Source of the DNA: Batillaria attramentaria
Taxonomy: Eukaryota; Mollusca; Gastropoda; Batillariidae
Assembly (NCBI GenBank): GCA_018292915.2
Contig: JACVVK020000292.1
Span: 422,501 to 486,500 of the forward strand
DNA: 64,000 nt
Direction of reading: 5' to 3'
The translations under genes and the position numbers were made by a program. Below, piece after piece: positions 54,745 to 64,000 of this stretch (the first letter of the stretch is position 1; every line of letters starts with the position of its first letter). The notes beneath the pieces are model-generated. The model saw only the letters and a program-made list of their open reading frames with translations, had not been told where the DNA came from and made no database searches.

Positions 54745-55062
54745 GCTAGGCGCTACTTTGTGTGCAAACCTCCACCCTGCTATTCACTCTGGTGCGTGCG
54801 ACAGTATTTCTGCTTACCACGACACCGGCCACAGCCTGCTTTTCTTCGAAAGATGAACGTGGGATTTTTAGCGTGCACACTTGATATTTGTGCGTGCGTG
54901 TGTACACGAAGGCGAGACAGGCACCGCAAACTAGTCTGCACATGGATTTGACTCGATATGGTATGTAAAAATCCAACCATATTCCTGCCCACCGGGGACT
55001 CGAACCAGGCAGCTCAGGATCCGAAGTCGGATGCCTTAACCACTAGACCAAATCCCCTGTAG
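54745..55062 (-). repeat. SINE-F copy 2
   Basis: Reverse tRNA-like head (ggggactcgaaccaggcagc, ccttaaccactagaccaaat) with the body shared with 23290-23520. Confidence 0.7.
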
Positions 55063-55960
55063 TATCACTAGTATCTTTGGTTTAGTCCAGCGTACAGAAA
55101 ATGGGTGCAGAGCACAAGATCATTTTAGGTACTGGCCACTCACGGCATCTGTTTTACCACTTAAGAGTCGCGTTTCCATAGAAACCCGCGATGGCTGTAG
55201 ATTTCTTTAGAAGCCCGAAGCCACACACTAAGTTGTATCAGTTCTATGTAAGTCCCTGGTTGTATGAAAACAGCTTCCTTGCAAAAGATGCGTGGTGCGT
55301 ATTGAACAAACAGCTGCTACATCAGTCTTCAAACGCCGCAACCAAATATCGTGGGCTAACAGATCTGAATCTTGATTCCTCAAACCATTCGTAATCTAAA
55401 CGCAAAGTATGAGGGATACGGCATAGAATACAACTTCACCATGAAAAGATGTAATGGCATTAAAAATAATAATAATAATAATAAATGATGTTGACGAATG
55501 ACAAGAAACTTTGCTTGTGGGGCAAAATTATGCTCCTTCTTTTCAAAGGACTGGGTTACTCTGGTTAATGCTAAACTTACAGATCTTCCGCAAACTAAGT
55601 CTTTGTTTGCGTGCGCGGCTTTAAAAACTCATTCACTCAATCACTCACTCACTCACTCTAAACTTACAGAAGATGGAATGACAGATGGACAAATACGACA
55701 GAGAGGGGGAGGGGAAGGGGGTGGGTTGGCAGACAGACAGACACTCAGACAGACACTCAGACAGACAGAGAGAGACAGAGAGGCAATTACAATGACACTT
55801 TATATTTCAGGGATGAAAGATTTGGTACAGCGCTGTTTTCTATCTTGTCTTTGCTACATACTACAGCAATACTATTCGGAGAGTAGCGGGAGAGACAGAC
55901 TGACAGACAGACAGACAGACTGACAGACAGACAGACAGACAGACAAAAACAGAGAGAGAG
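55063..55960 (+). other. Gene-free stretch
   Basis: (AAT)n at 55466-55483, CAGA-type arrays at 55725-55765 and 55893-55945. The 67-residue frame at 55191-55394 has no recognised features. Confidence 0.4.
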
Positions 55961-56219
<259 letters not shown>

Positions 56220-56491
56220 CACTCACCTGTAAATAAACTTTCAGGGCATCGCCATCACTTAAGACGTCTCCCGCCATCCAGAAATCGCACACACATCCAT
56301 GGTCACACATCTACACAGTTTTACTACGTCGCGTTCCTGTGGCGAATGTTGATCGTATGGGTGTGAGCGTATTTCAAATCTGACTGATTCTTTGTCTGGT
56401 TGCGGTCACTAGGTCAACAGGCACCGGAACATTTCAAGTGTATTGCGCACAACTTCCTTGTGTAAGCGAGTGGCCTACATGACGCAAATAC
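56220..56491 (+). other. Unique spacer
   Basis: No feature recognised. Confidence 0.35.
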
Positions 56492-56501
56492 ATAGAATCC
56501 G

Positions 56502-56596
<95 letters not shown>

Positions 56597-56597
56597 C
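56492..56597 (+). repeat. (TTG)n trinucleotide array
   Basis: About 35 uninterrupted GTT/TTG units. Further (TTG)n and (TGC)n(TTG)n arrays follow at 56669-56700 and 56817-56884. Confidence 0.95.
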
Positions 56598-56815
56598 ATA
56601 AGCATCACTCAGCTTCCTTGTTCAAGTGCGTGCTTGGCCTCCAATATTCAAATAAACTGCGGAGGATGTTGTTGCTGCTGTTGTTGTTGTTGTTGTTGTT
56701 GTGTTGTTTTTGTGGTGGTGGTGGTGGCTGGTGTCAAGTTCCCCCTTTGTGTTGAATGAATAAAATCTTGTACGACTTAAAACAACTGTTGTTTGTTCAG
56801 TCGACTACGCTGCTA

Positions 56816-56885
<70 letters not shown>

Positions 56886-56889
56886 CAGG

Positions 56890-57244
56890 CACAGCAAGGC
56901 AGAATTTTACAATGTTTCGTGGATCTCTCTTGGGCAAGCATCGCGAACGGCCTGCGCGGCTTAGGAAGATCAGCCAGACTGAGGTGCTGAGAAATGTCAG
57001 ACCTAGCTTGCAGGAACTAAGTCCCTTCCATCGACTGCTTCCACAGCAGATGCAATGGTTGACGAATCGAACCTTAAACGGGCGTGACACTGACAGGGCC
57101 GTTGTGAAACAGGCGTATATTGAAACAGCTTCACAGGCGACGCTAGGAGATTTCAGTCTGATGATGGGGGGTGAGCAGAGCATAGGCGCTTTATCGAGAG
57201 CAGTGTTGTCGACGACTGAAGTGAAGCGACCCAGGCTGACCTGA
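56890..57244 (+). CDS. Candidate terminal exon, unknown protein
   Basis: An acceptor TTGTTTCAG ends at 56889 after a (TTG)n tract. The open frame gives ~117 residues to a stop at 57242-57244: a basic N part (RGSLLGKHRERPARLRKI) and a C end K-R-P-R-L-T. The composition looks protein-like rather than repeat-derived, but there is no recognisable domain and no donor-exon partner in the window. The opposite strand is also open across much of the region (to ~57327), so the strand is uncertain. An ATG at 56911 would allow an internal start. Confidence 0.3.
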
Positions 57245-57515
57245 ACTTGTGTCAGATCATCTTGAACATCATGCAGCCTAGTGACGACAGTTTGTACAAG
57301 AGAAATTGCGCGATACTTGATCTGCAATATCTATGCGTAACAGCGAGCATACCGGACGCATCCGGATTTCCGTCGTTTCCGCATCCGCGAACATGATAGA
57401 CGGAGTATGACTATGGCTTGAAGTGTGTGTGTGTGTGTGTGTGTGTGCGTGTGTGTGTGTGTGTGCGTGCTGTGCGTGCGTGTGTGCGTGCGTGTCAGTG
57501 TGCGTGCGTGCGTGC

Positions 57516-57586
<71 letters not shown>

Positions 57587-58149
57587 CTCTCGCAACCTGG
57601 CACTGAGCCAACAGAAGCGGCACAATGCGACGTGAAAAGGAGGCGTCTGCTAATGCGTTGCCGTCACCCATTAACTAGCACAGCTTCGGGTCGTTCGATT
57701 TCACGCGACCAGCAAACGCCAGGGTATAGCAGTCAGAGCTCTACTTGTGCAAAACTCACAAGCGCAAATGTTAAAAAAAAAAAAACCTGTGTTATGTGAA
57801 TCTAAATAATTATGGAAGAAGCACGTTTAGTGCAATCCTAGAACTGTATACATTCCAGCAACGACCACGACACCGTCTTCTCTTGCCCCGAAGTGAGGGC
57901 ACTTGACTGTGGTCTGTCCGGAGCATAGGAAATGCGTCCTGATGACTGGCATAAAGACTGTCAGTGTCTAGAAATCTACACGTCGCAGTCACGCAGCCAA
58001 ACAGAGATAAGACAGCTGCTGTTGCGCCAGTGATTATGTCTCAGTTACTGAAACACTTTGTCTCGGGCGACACATCACTAGCTCCTCAATAGGCCGATCT
58101 TGTTGTCTGTTTTGGAAACCCGCCCCCTCTTTACACCTTTCTAGCTTCA
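57245..58149 (+). other. Gene-free stretch with long GT/GC microsatellite
   Basis: GT with interspersed GCGT units at 57423-57583, then unique sequence. Confidence 0.6.
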
Positions 58150-58450
58150 CAACAGACGACTCCACTCCTGTCAATCAAAAGGGGCGAGCCCCAAGATTTC
58201 AGCCAATCGCGTGCCGTGGCATCAGTACTGAGCAAAACACATGGCATGGTCTGGCACGGGAAGTTTGCACACTACAAAGAGCGAAAGCACGCGTAGTTTG
58301 ATGACTGAAATGTGGAAAGAAAGCAGTAAGTCCACCGACGTCATTTGAGGGGAAAAGACCATTTTTGTTTTCATCTTGAAATCACCCCTTTTTCCATATA
58401 ATTACGTCATGGACGTACTGTGTTTTGGCGATGCACGGCAGAGTAAAGGG
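58150..58450 (+). repeat. Dispersed repeat R2, copy 2
   Basis: Partner of 27415-27720, same orientation. It retains CCAAT-like and gacgtcat motifs. No tandem duplication here. Confidence 0.75.
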
Positions 58451-58594
58451 GCGGGGTCGTTTGGCCTCGCGGCTTGACGCGTAGAGTCGTCTATTCGTTC
58501 TGAGCTGCTTATGGAGTGCATGGGTAAAAGTGAGCAATTCTGAAAATACCGAAACTTCTCATCCACCCTCCTTTCAATCACTGACAACAATGTA

Positions 58595-58710
58595 AAAAAA
58601 AAGTTTTTTAAAAAAATGGATAGGTATTGGGTGGCGCTGCACCCGCGGCGACGCGCTTCCCCCGGGGGAAGCAGCCCGAATTTCCCGAAAGGGATAACAA
58701 AGTAGTAAAA
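58595..58710 (+). repeat. SINE-C 3' fragment
   Basis: Reverse-complement orientation of the 36960 and 48768 copies: aggtattgggtggcgctgca, cccgaatttcccgaaaggga, aacaaagtagt. Confidence 0.75.
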
Positions 58711-58917
58711 AAATAAATAAACAAATAAATTTCAAAACTTTTAACAAGCCACCGCACAATGCTCATGTAACAGGTGTCAAGCACCGGCCGTGCCGGCCGC
58801 GTAGACACATTCACTGAGCAACACTTTTTCATAGACTCACACCGAGCCAACAGAAGGCTAAATGCAAAGCGAAAAGCGAGGCGAGTTTTACTGTGTTGCT
58901 GTCACTCCTACTAGCAG
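58711..58917 (+). other. Short spacer
   Basis: No feature recognised. Confidence 0.35.
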
Positions 58918-59260
58918 AGGTTGGTTGGTTAGCTGGGGTTTATCGTCCACGCCACAGCGAGGTGATTGCAGACGGCCCTAGGGGGGGCAGGTTATGTGGG
59001 ATGGGGATAGCTACCCTAACTGTACAGTCCAGCTGAACACTTATTCAATCCAGTCAGACTACCAGGTCGGCCACATTTTATGTATCCTTGACTGTATTGG
59101 ACAACTTACACAAACAGATCCAGCTCACAGTCCGTGGAAGCGTGGCAACGTGAAAAAGGCCGCCTGTACAAATCAGTTTTGGCCCTGTCGGGATCCGAAC
59201 CTAGGACCTTTCGATCTCGAGTCCAACGCTCAAACCCATGAGCCACCGACTCCCCCTTAA
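58918..59260 (-). repeat. SINE-G, tRNA-like
   Basis: Minus-strand head with B-box-like ggatccgaacctaggacct and acgctcaaacccatgagcca. The body on + begins gttggttagctggggtttat. Only copy seen here. Confidence 0.55.
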
Positions 59261-59904
59261 TAGCTACTAGCAGAGCGTCGAGCCGCTTCATTTCAAGTTC
59301 GTGTGGCCAGCAGACGGACTAGTATATTGCATTCAGACCTCTACTTATCACTCTCGAGTGCACCCCCCCCCCCCCCCCACACACACACACACACACACAA
59401 AACGTGATCTTCGTGAAACCGAGTGATCTTGGGAACAGGCGCATTTAGAGAGCTCCCTGCAAAAAAGGTACTATCGATGCAGACCGACAGACGAGAGATA
59501 GTACGTTCTCGCTAGCACAGTACCCTTGATTCAATCCCAGCCGCAGACTTACTGTATAGTGAACACCCGCAGTGTGTAAAGGGAGCTAATGCTTTTCTGC
59601 TTACTCCGAACAGAAAATACTGCTGTGGCTTCCCTCCCATTGGCTTGAGTCGCAAACCAGCTGAACGTCCGGCTTCCCCTACTTGCTATTGTTCCCATGA
59701 AATGATACATTTGTGGTAATAACTTACAGGGACACCTAAGAAAGAGAGCGTGAGAGAGAGAGAGGGCGAACGAACGAACAAACGCACGTACGAATGAAAC
59801 TTTATTTTACAAGGATAAAATATTAGGTACGCCGACCTGTTTTACATCTTGTCCTTGATAAGCTACTTACATATATATATACAAAGTAAGCTCCAGCTAA
59901 GTAG

Positions 59905-59944
<40 letters not shown>

Positions 59945-60183
59945 ACCATGCTACTACATATAATCAAACAATACTAGAAAATGACCAATATGTAAAGAAC
60001 AATAGGGGGAACAACAAAGGATGTGTGATAAGTGAGCAAGGCAAATAAACCTTGAGATGTTTTTACACTTTTAAAAGAAAAACAAACAAAAACAACAGCA
60101 ACACGTGATGTGAACAAGTATTGGGATTTTCTTTGCCCCAAATACAAAATCATACAGAGTACATGTATTGTCAAGCCCATTAC

Positions 60184-60224
<41 letters not shown>

Positions 60225-60887
60225 CAGACAGACAGAGAGACAGACAGACAGAATAGAGATTGAGAAGAGAAATCACGATCGAGTATTGAAGATAAATGAA
60301 TTGTGCGAGTTTGTGCAGATTTCCACTATGACTGCACACACACAAACATGAAAAACACAAACAATCCTTCAATCTCTCTTCACACATACTGAACGCCCTA
60401 AACAATTACATTTCAATGTGATTTATTTGACAGAAAACAACACAGAAACGTGATCTCATTTGACAGTTTCACAGAATGGTACAGTATTGGTTAACTTATC
60501 CCCTTGATTTCTTCAGCCCGTAATGCTTGCCCCAGTCACACACATTGGCAAAACTTTTACTACTTTCAGTATTGAAAGTTTGATAGAAATGAAAATGTCG
60601 CAATGCCTCTTAACAAAAATGTACTGCGCACTCTGACAAAATGAAGACGTGAACATAAACTTAACAGTAGGACGGTGCAAATATATGCACATTTTACTTT
60701 TTCTGTGAAATTATAAAATGATGTAAACACTGAAAAAGTCACTGAGTTTATACTGTATAATACAACTCCGCTGAAATCCACAAAAAGCTGACTATGTGCT
60801 GCTAAGTCTCACGTGCACAAAATCAAAAACATGACACATTTTCAGTTTTTACCGCATAATATTTGATCAAATAATTAGTAACGATGT

Positions 60888-60959
<72 letters not shown>

Positions 60960-61834
60960 ACACATACACACATGCCAAAGAGTGGAGTATGCCAACACCG
61001 GACAGAATGTGAAGAGAGTAAGCGGTGTGTGTCTCCTGTTCCCACAAATAATGGACTTCATTTGACAGCAATGTTCACTCCTTTTCTGCATGATGAGGCG
61101 AATGAAATGAAATGGGTTTGTTAGGGGAGCCCTCATGCACTACCAGTCTTCTACAGGTCAAGTCTTCTTCTAGTGGAGTAGTTTGCATCTAGTAAAAACA
61201 CAAAAATGAAAGTAGATCATGATTGTTAACAGTGACTGCATCTATATACATAAATACATGATTGAGAGTTCATGTACAATGTATATGTTATATATGCCCA
61301 TACCAGAAGCATACAGCATGCATCCATGTACACGCGCACACATACACACGCACGCACGCGTGTGCACGCGCGCGCACACACACACACACACAGATACAGT
61401 AAGAGAGAGAGAGACAGAGAGGCTTTCAATGAGTTATGACGACTTTTGCTGCATATCTCAAAAATCCATCCAACTTTCTTTTGGCAGAGATTGAGAGAAG
61501 ACAATTATCTATGACCTAGGGAAAGTACTTCTTGGGAAAGAACATGTACAAATCTGCTCCCAAATAAAAAGCAAATAATTCTTGCAAGAATTGTTAGAGT
61601 AAGGATTCAGCAAGGTCAGCAGATCATCTCCCTCTCTCTCTCTCTCTCTCTCAAATGAAATACAAGGAAATAAACAAGTACTACCAATTGAAGTTGTTTT
61701 TTTTAAATGCACCAAAAGTGAGACGAAAAGTTCAACAAGAGAAATATTGCATGCCAAACTGCTGCATTTGTTATCGTTCAGATAATTATTGTACTTTAAC
61801 AAACAAAAAGATCTAACGTAACAGATGATGTAGT
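59261..61834 (-). other. SEC13 3' flank / possible 3' UTR
   Basis: Downstream of the SEC13 stop on the minus strand. Candidate AATAAA signals (seen as tttatt) lie at 60423-60428 and 59803-59808. It contains AC, GA and CAGA microsatellites (59371, 59908, 60190-60250, 60888-60960, 61320-61410, 61630-61652). No other gene is supported. UTR extent is inferred. Confidence 0.4.
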
Positions 61835-61940
61835 GCTAACCAGATGATGATCTTTGACCCTCCTGTATAACACCCTGACCCTTGTTGACGTCGCTGATGT
61901 TTGTCCATTGACCCTCCACAGACTCCTTCCACAAAGTCAC
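61835..61940 (-). CDS. SEC13: SEC13, last coding exon
   Basis: Acceptor CTCTCAG (AG at 61941-61942 on the complement); reads VTLWKESVEGQW, then a short polar tail and a stop at 61835-61837. This is the end of the last WD blade and the C-terminal extension. Phase 0 with the previous exon. The tail differs from vertebrate SEC13, as expected for this variable end. Confidence 0.9.
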
Positions 61941-61985
61941 CTGAGAGAAAAAAAAGATGTGACAGTTCAATACAAATGTATAGTG

Positions 61986-62027
<42 letters not shown>

Positions 62028-62047
62028 GCGCACGCACACACACACAC

Positions 62048-62093
<46 letters not shown>

Positions 62094-62244
62094 ATTCCTC
62101 AGCTGTATAAAACCAGTATACTCTGAACAAATGCAACATTATTCCATTTTACAGACCCCCCAAACACCACACTAACTTGTTCAACGTGTTCAGGTAACAC
62201 GTGTAATACAAATCTTTGAGCATCTTTTTCACATTGTCTCATAC
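61941..62244 (-). other. SEC13 last intron
   Basis: GT-AG intron of 304 bp containing an AC/GC microsatellite at 61988-62090. Confidence 0.85.
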
Positions 62245-62388
62245 CTTGTTATCACCACCAGACACAGCCAGAATGTTGCCCGTCACTGACCATGACACGT
62301 GCCAGACGACATCGTTGAATTTGTGCAGAATACGAGAAGTCCACTGGTTGCTCGTGCCGTCGTTTGTCCAGATGATTACCCGACAATC
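62245..62388 (-). CDS. SEC13: SEC13, penultimate exon
   Basis: 48 codons, phase 0 both ends. The donor is GTATGA on the complement (62239-62244) and the acceptor CTGACAG (AG at 62389-62390). It encodes VIIWTNDG, then [16 protein letters not shown] and [11 protein letters not shown], the strongly conserved blade of SEC13. The start reads D-C-R-V where most animals have D-G-R-V. Confidence 0.95.
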
Positions 62389-63222
62389 CTGTCAGTTTAG
62401 TCGTTGATAAAGAATAAATCATTCATGTTCACAAAACAGATAATCACTTTATCAGTTCCCCAATGCCATCAAGTCTTTCATTCTTCTCTTATTTTCTTTC
62501 TTTTTTCACTTTACTTTACGCATACTGCTTTCACAGAATATCTTCTTCCACTTTTGCGTTCCCTATTTCAGGGGTCACACTGTACAGAAAGCAAGAGCAC
62601 CTTCAAGGGAACTTCACTTGATTTTTATCAAACCCGATAATAGTGGGTAAGTGGATGCTGCAAGGGAGAGAACTGTGCCTATATGGGAGGAGTGATCACA
62701 CGATCTAGCAGATCCCAGCACAGAAACAAAATCAAAGCGGGGGACAGCACTACTGAGTGAAAGAAGCTGAGAGGAGGCAAGATGGTAAAGCTCTGCTAGA
62801 TCTCGTGATCACTCTTCCCGTGCAGGTACAGTTCTCTCCCTTGCAGCGTCCACTTACCTATTCATTCCCTTTGAGTAAACCTCGCAAAATCAAAACAGAA
62901 ACTATACTGAATGTAATTGAGCCAGTGTATGTACACAGTGTCCAAAAGCTTATCTGAACTTACTTTCTGTGGACGTGAACGTCACAGCCTGTACAGACCA
63001 GTAAATGTGTGAAAACGTGCTTCCGCAGTACCCATGACTGTAAATGTTCACACAGACACGCTTGGTACAGAGACTGAAGCATATTTCACTGTTCCTCCCA
63101 TCCCGAAAAAGCATGCACTCACTGAATCGTGCCTCTCGAACACAGGGATATTTACCAAGTTTAACGTTTTCCTTCATTTGTACTTTGTTATGCACGCTGA
63201 TACCAGAGGTCGGATTACTTGC
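62389..63222 (-). other. SEC13 GC-AG intron
   Basis: 834 bp. It contains an imperfect inverted repeat: 62650-62710 (agtggatgctgcaagggagagaa) pairs with 62830-62860 (ttctctcccttgcagcgtcc). Confidence 0.8.
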
Positions 63223-63343
63223 CTGTGAGCAGGACGCGATGATGTTTCGCGGCAAGCCGATGGAGGGTGCCCAAGCCACGTCACGCACCCAGTCGCTGTG
63301 GCCCTCCAACTTCTGGTCTTCAACCCACTGTCCATCCTCCTCC
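63223..63343 (-). CDS. SEC13: SEC13, exon with [10 protein letters not shown] motif, GC donor
   Basis: SEC13 is a six-bladed WD-repeat protein that forms the outer COPII cage with SEC31 and the Y-complex of the nuclear pore. This 121-nt exon reads [26 protein letters not shown] and ends IIASCSQ. The acceptor is CTCGCAG (AG at 63344-63345) and the incoming phase 2 fits a Lys codon split as AA|G. The donor is CAG|GCAAGT: a GC-AG intron. The next exon only stays in frame with this donor. Five-prime exons lie outside the window, so the gene is partial here. Confidence 0.95.
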
Positions 63344-63345
63344 CT

Positions 63346-64000
63346 GCGAGATGCAAATACAATAAGTTTATAACAGAGATCCTCAAACCATAGCTGCTGG
63401 AAAAACTTGCCTAGATGAGACGCACCAATTCTAATTCTGCTAGGTGTTCACAGCAGACGTTTTCTTTTACAACAGATGCGCTGATATGTGCGTCTGGAAA
63501 TAGTCTATTTTACAGGGCCTAAAATGGTCTATGACCCAGGAAGAGGGAAACTGTGTAGCATTTAGTGATGAAGTGGCTGAACGACGAGCGCACATCTGCT
63601 GTTATGTTAAGGATGTCCGGGGGTGTGTTCCCCACTTTTTTGTTTTGTTTTGTTTTTTATTAGACCAAAATCTGTGGAGTGTGGTGCATTTTGGCTTGAT
63701 TTTTTGAGTGCTTCAGAGGAGGAAACACTTTCTCTTTAGGAATTAGACTAAAATCTGTGCAATTTGGTGCATTTTGGAATGATTTTACGCACGTCAGAGG
63801 AGGACAAATTTCCAGCCAGAGGTGGGAATCCACCAACAGGTGGTAGATTTTAAGCTCTGATTTCAACAATAGGTAGAGCTGTGAATGCAACACACTAACT
63901 TGTACAGACTGTGCAAAGGATTATTGAAATAGAAAGCTCCTCTGATCAGCGAGTGACGACAACACTGCAGCAGACGCCACATCTACTACTCAACCGATGG
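63346..64000 (-). other. SEC13 intron, upstream part
   Basis: No SEC13-like coding is seen up to the window edge. A diverged direct repeat is present: aaaatctgtggagtgtggtg / aaaatctgtgcaatttggtg at 63667 and 63749. Confidence 0.5.

Noticed and set aside
55191..55394. 67-codon ATG frame as a small gene
   Set aside because: No recognised motif, splice signal or promoter; length is within chance expectation.

Overview
The window is animal nuclear DNA. Coding sequence sits in small exons bounded by GT...AG (once GC...AG) splice signals, between dense dinucleotide microsatellites, tRNA-derived SINEs, a full-length LINE, LTR remnants and MITE-like elements. No bacterial, viral or CRISPR-type system is present. 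SEC13 is animal-type, and the mix of several tRNA-SINE families, GT/AC microsatellites and ankyrin-only genes fits a lophotrochozoan. A marine gastropod mollusc is my best guess, but that placement is inference.

Layout. (1) 1-10.7 kb, + strand: five 3' exons of a single-pass membrane protein. A cytoplasmic-looking N part and one transmembrane helix are followed by three tandem copies of a ~55-60 residue Cys-containing module that I do not recognise. The last intron holds a same-strand, apparently intact ~6.7 kb CR1-like LINE (ORF1 with an SGNH-esterase-like domain, ORF2 with endonuclease plus reverse transcriptase). (2) 10.7-11.4 kb: a 31-bp minisatellite. (3) 11.5-17 kb: an inverted pair of ~470-bp repeats bracketing a 1365-bp LTR with a following primer-binding-site-like sequence and a terminal exon of eight ankyrin repeats. 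(4) 18.2-19.1 kb: a paralogous ankyrin exon with a one-base frameshift and no clear splice acceptor, probably a pseudogene. (5) 19-61 kb: a long gene-poor repeat field with SINE families A-G, MITEs with TTAA-type ends, tandem duplications, foldbacks, several G+T-only tracts, a LINE 3' remnant at 35.5 kb and one weak candidate terminal exon at 56.9 kb. (6) 61.8-63.4 kb, - strand: the last three coding exons of SEC13, including a GC-AG intron; upstream exons lie beyond the window.

The most novel-looking item is the three-module membrane protein. The exons join in consistent phases (1, 0, 0, 0) and the repeats keep the same four cysteines, so it is very probably a real gene; its function cannot be read from the sequence. 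The two ankyrin exons are a local duplicate pair, one open and one broken. SEC13 (COPII coat and nuclear pore) is unrelated to the others and looks ordinary apart from the GC donor.
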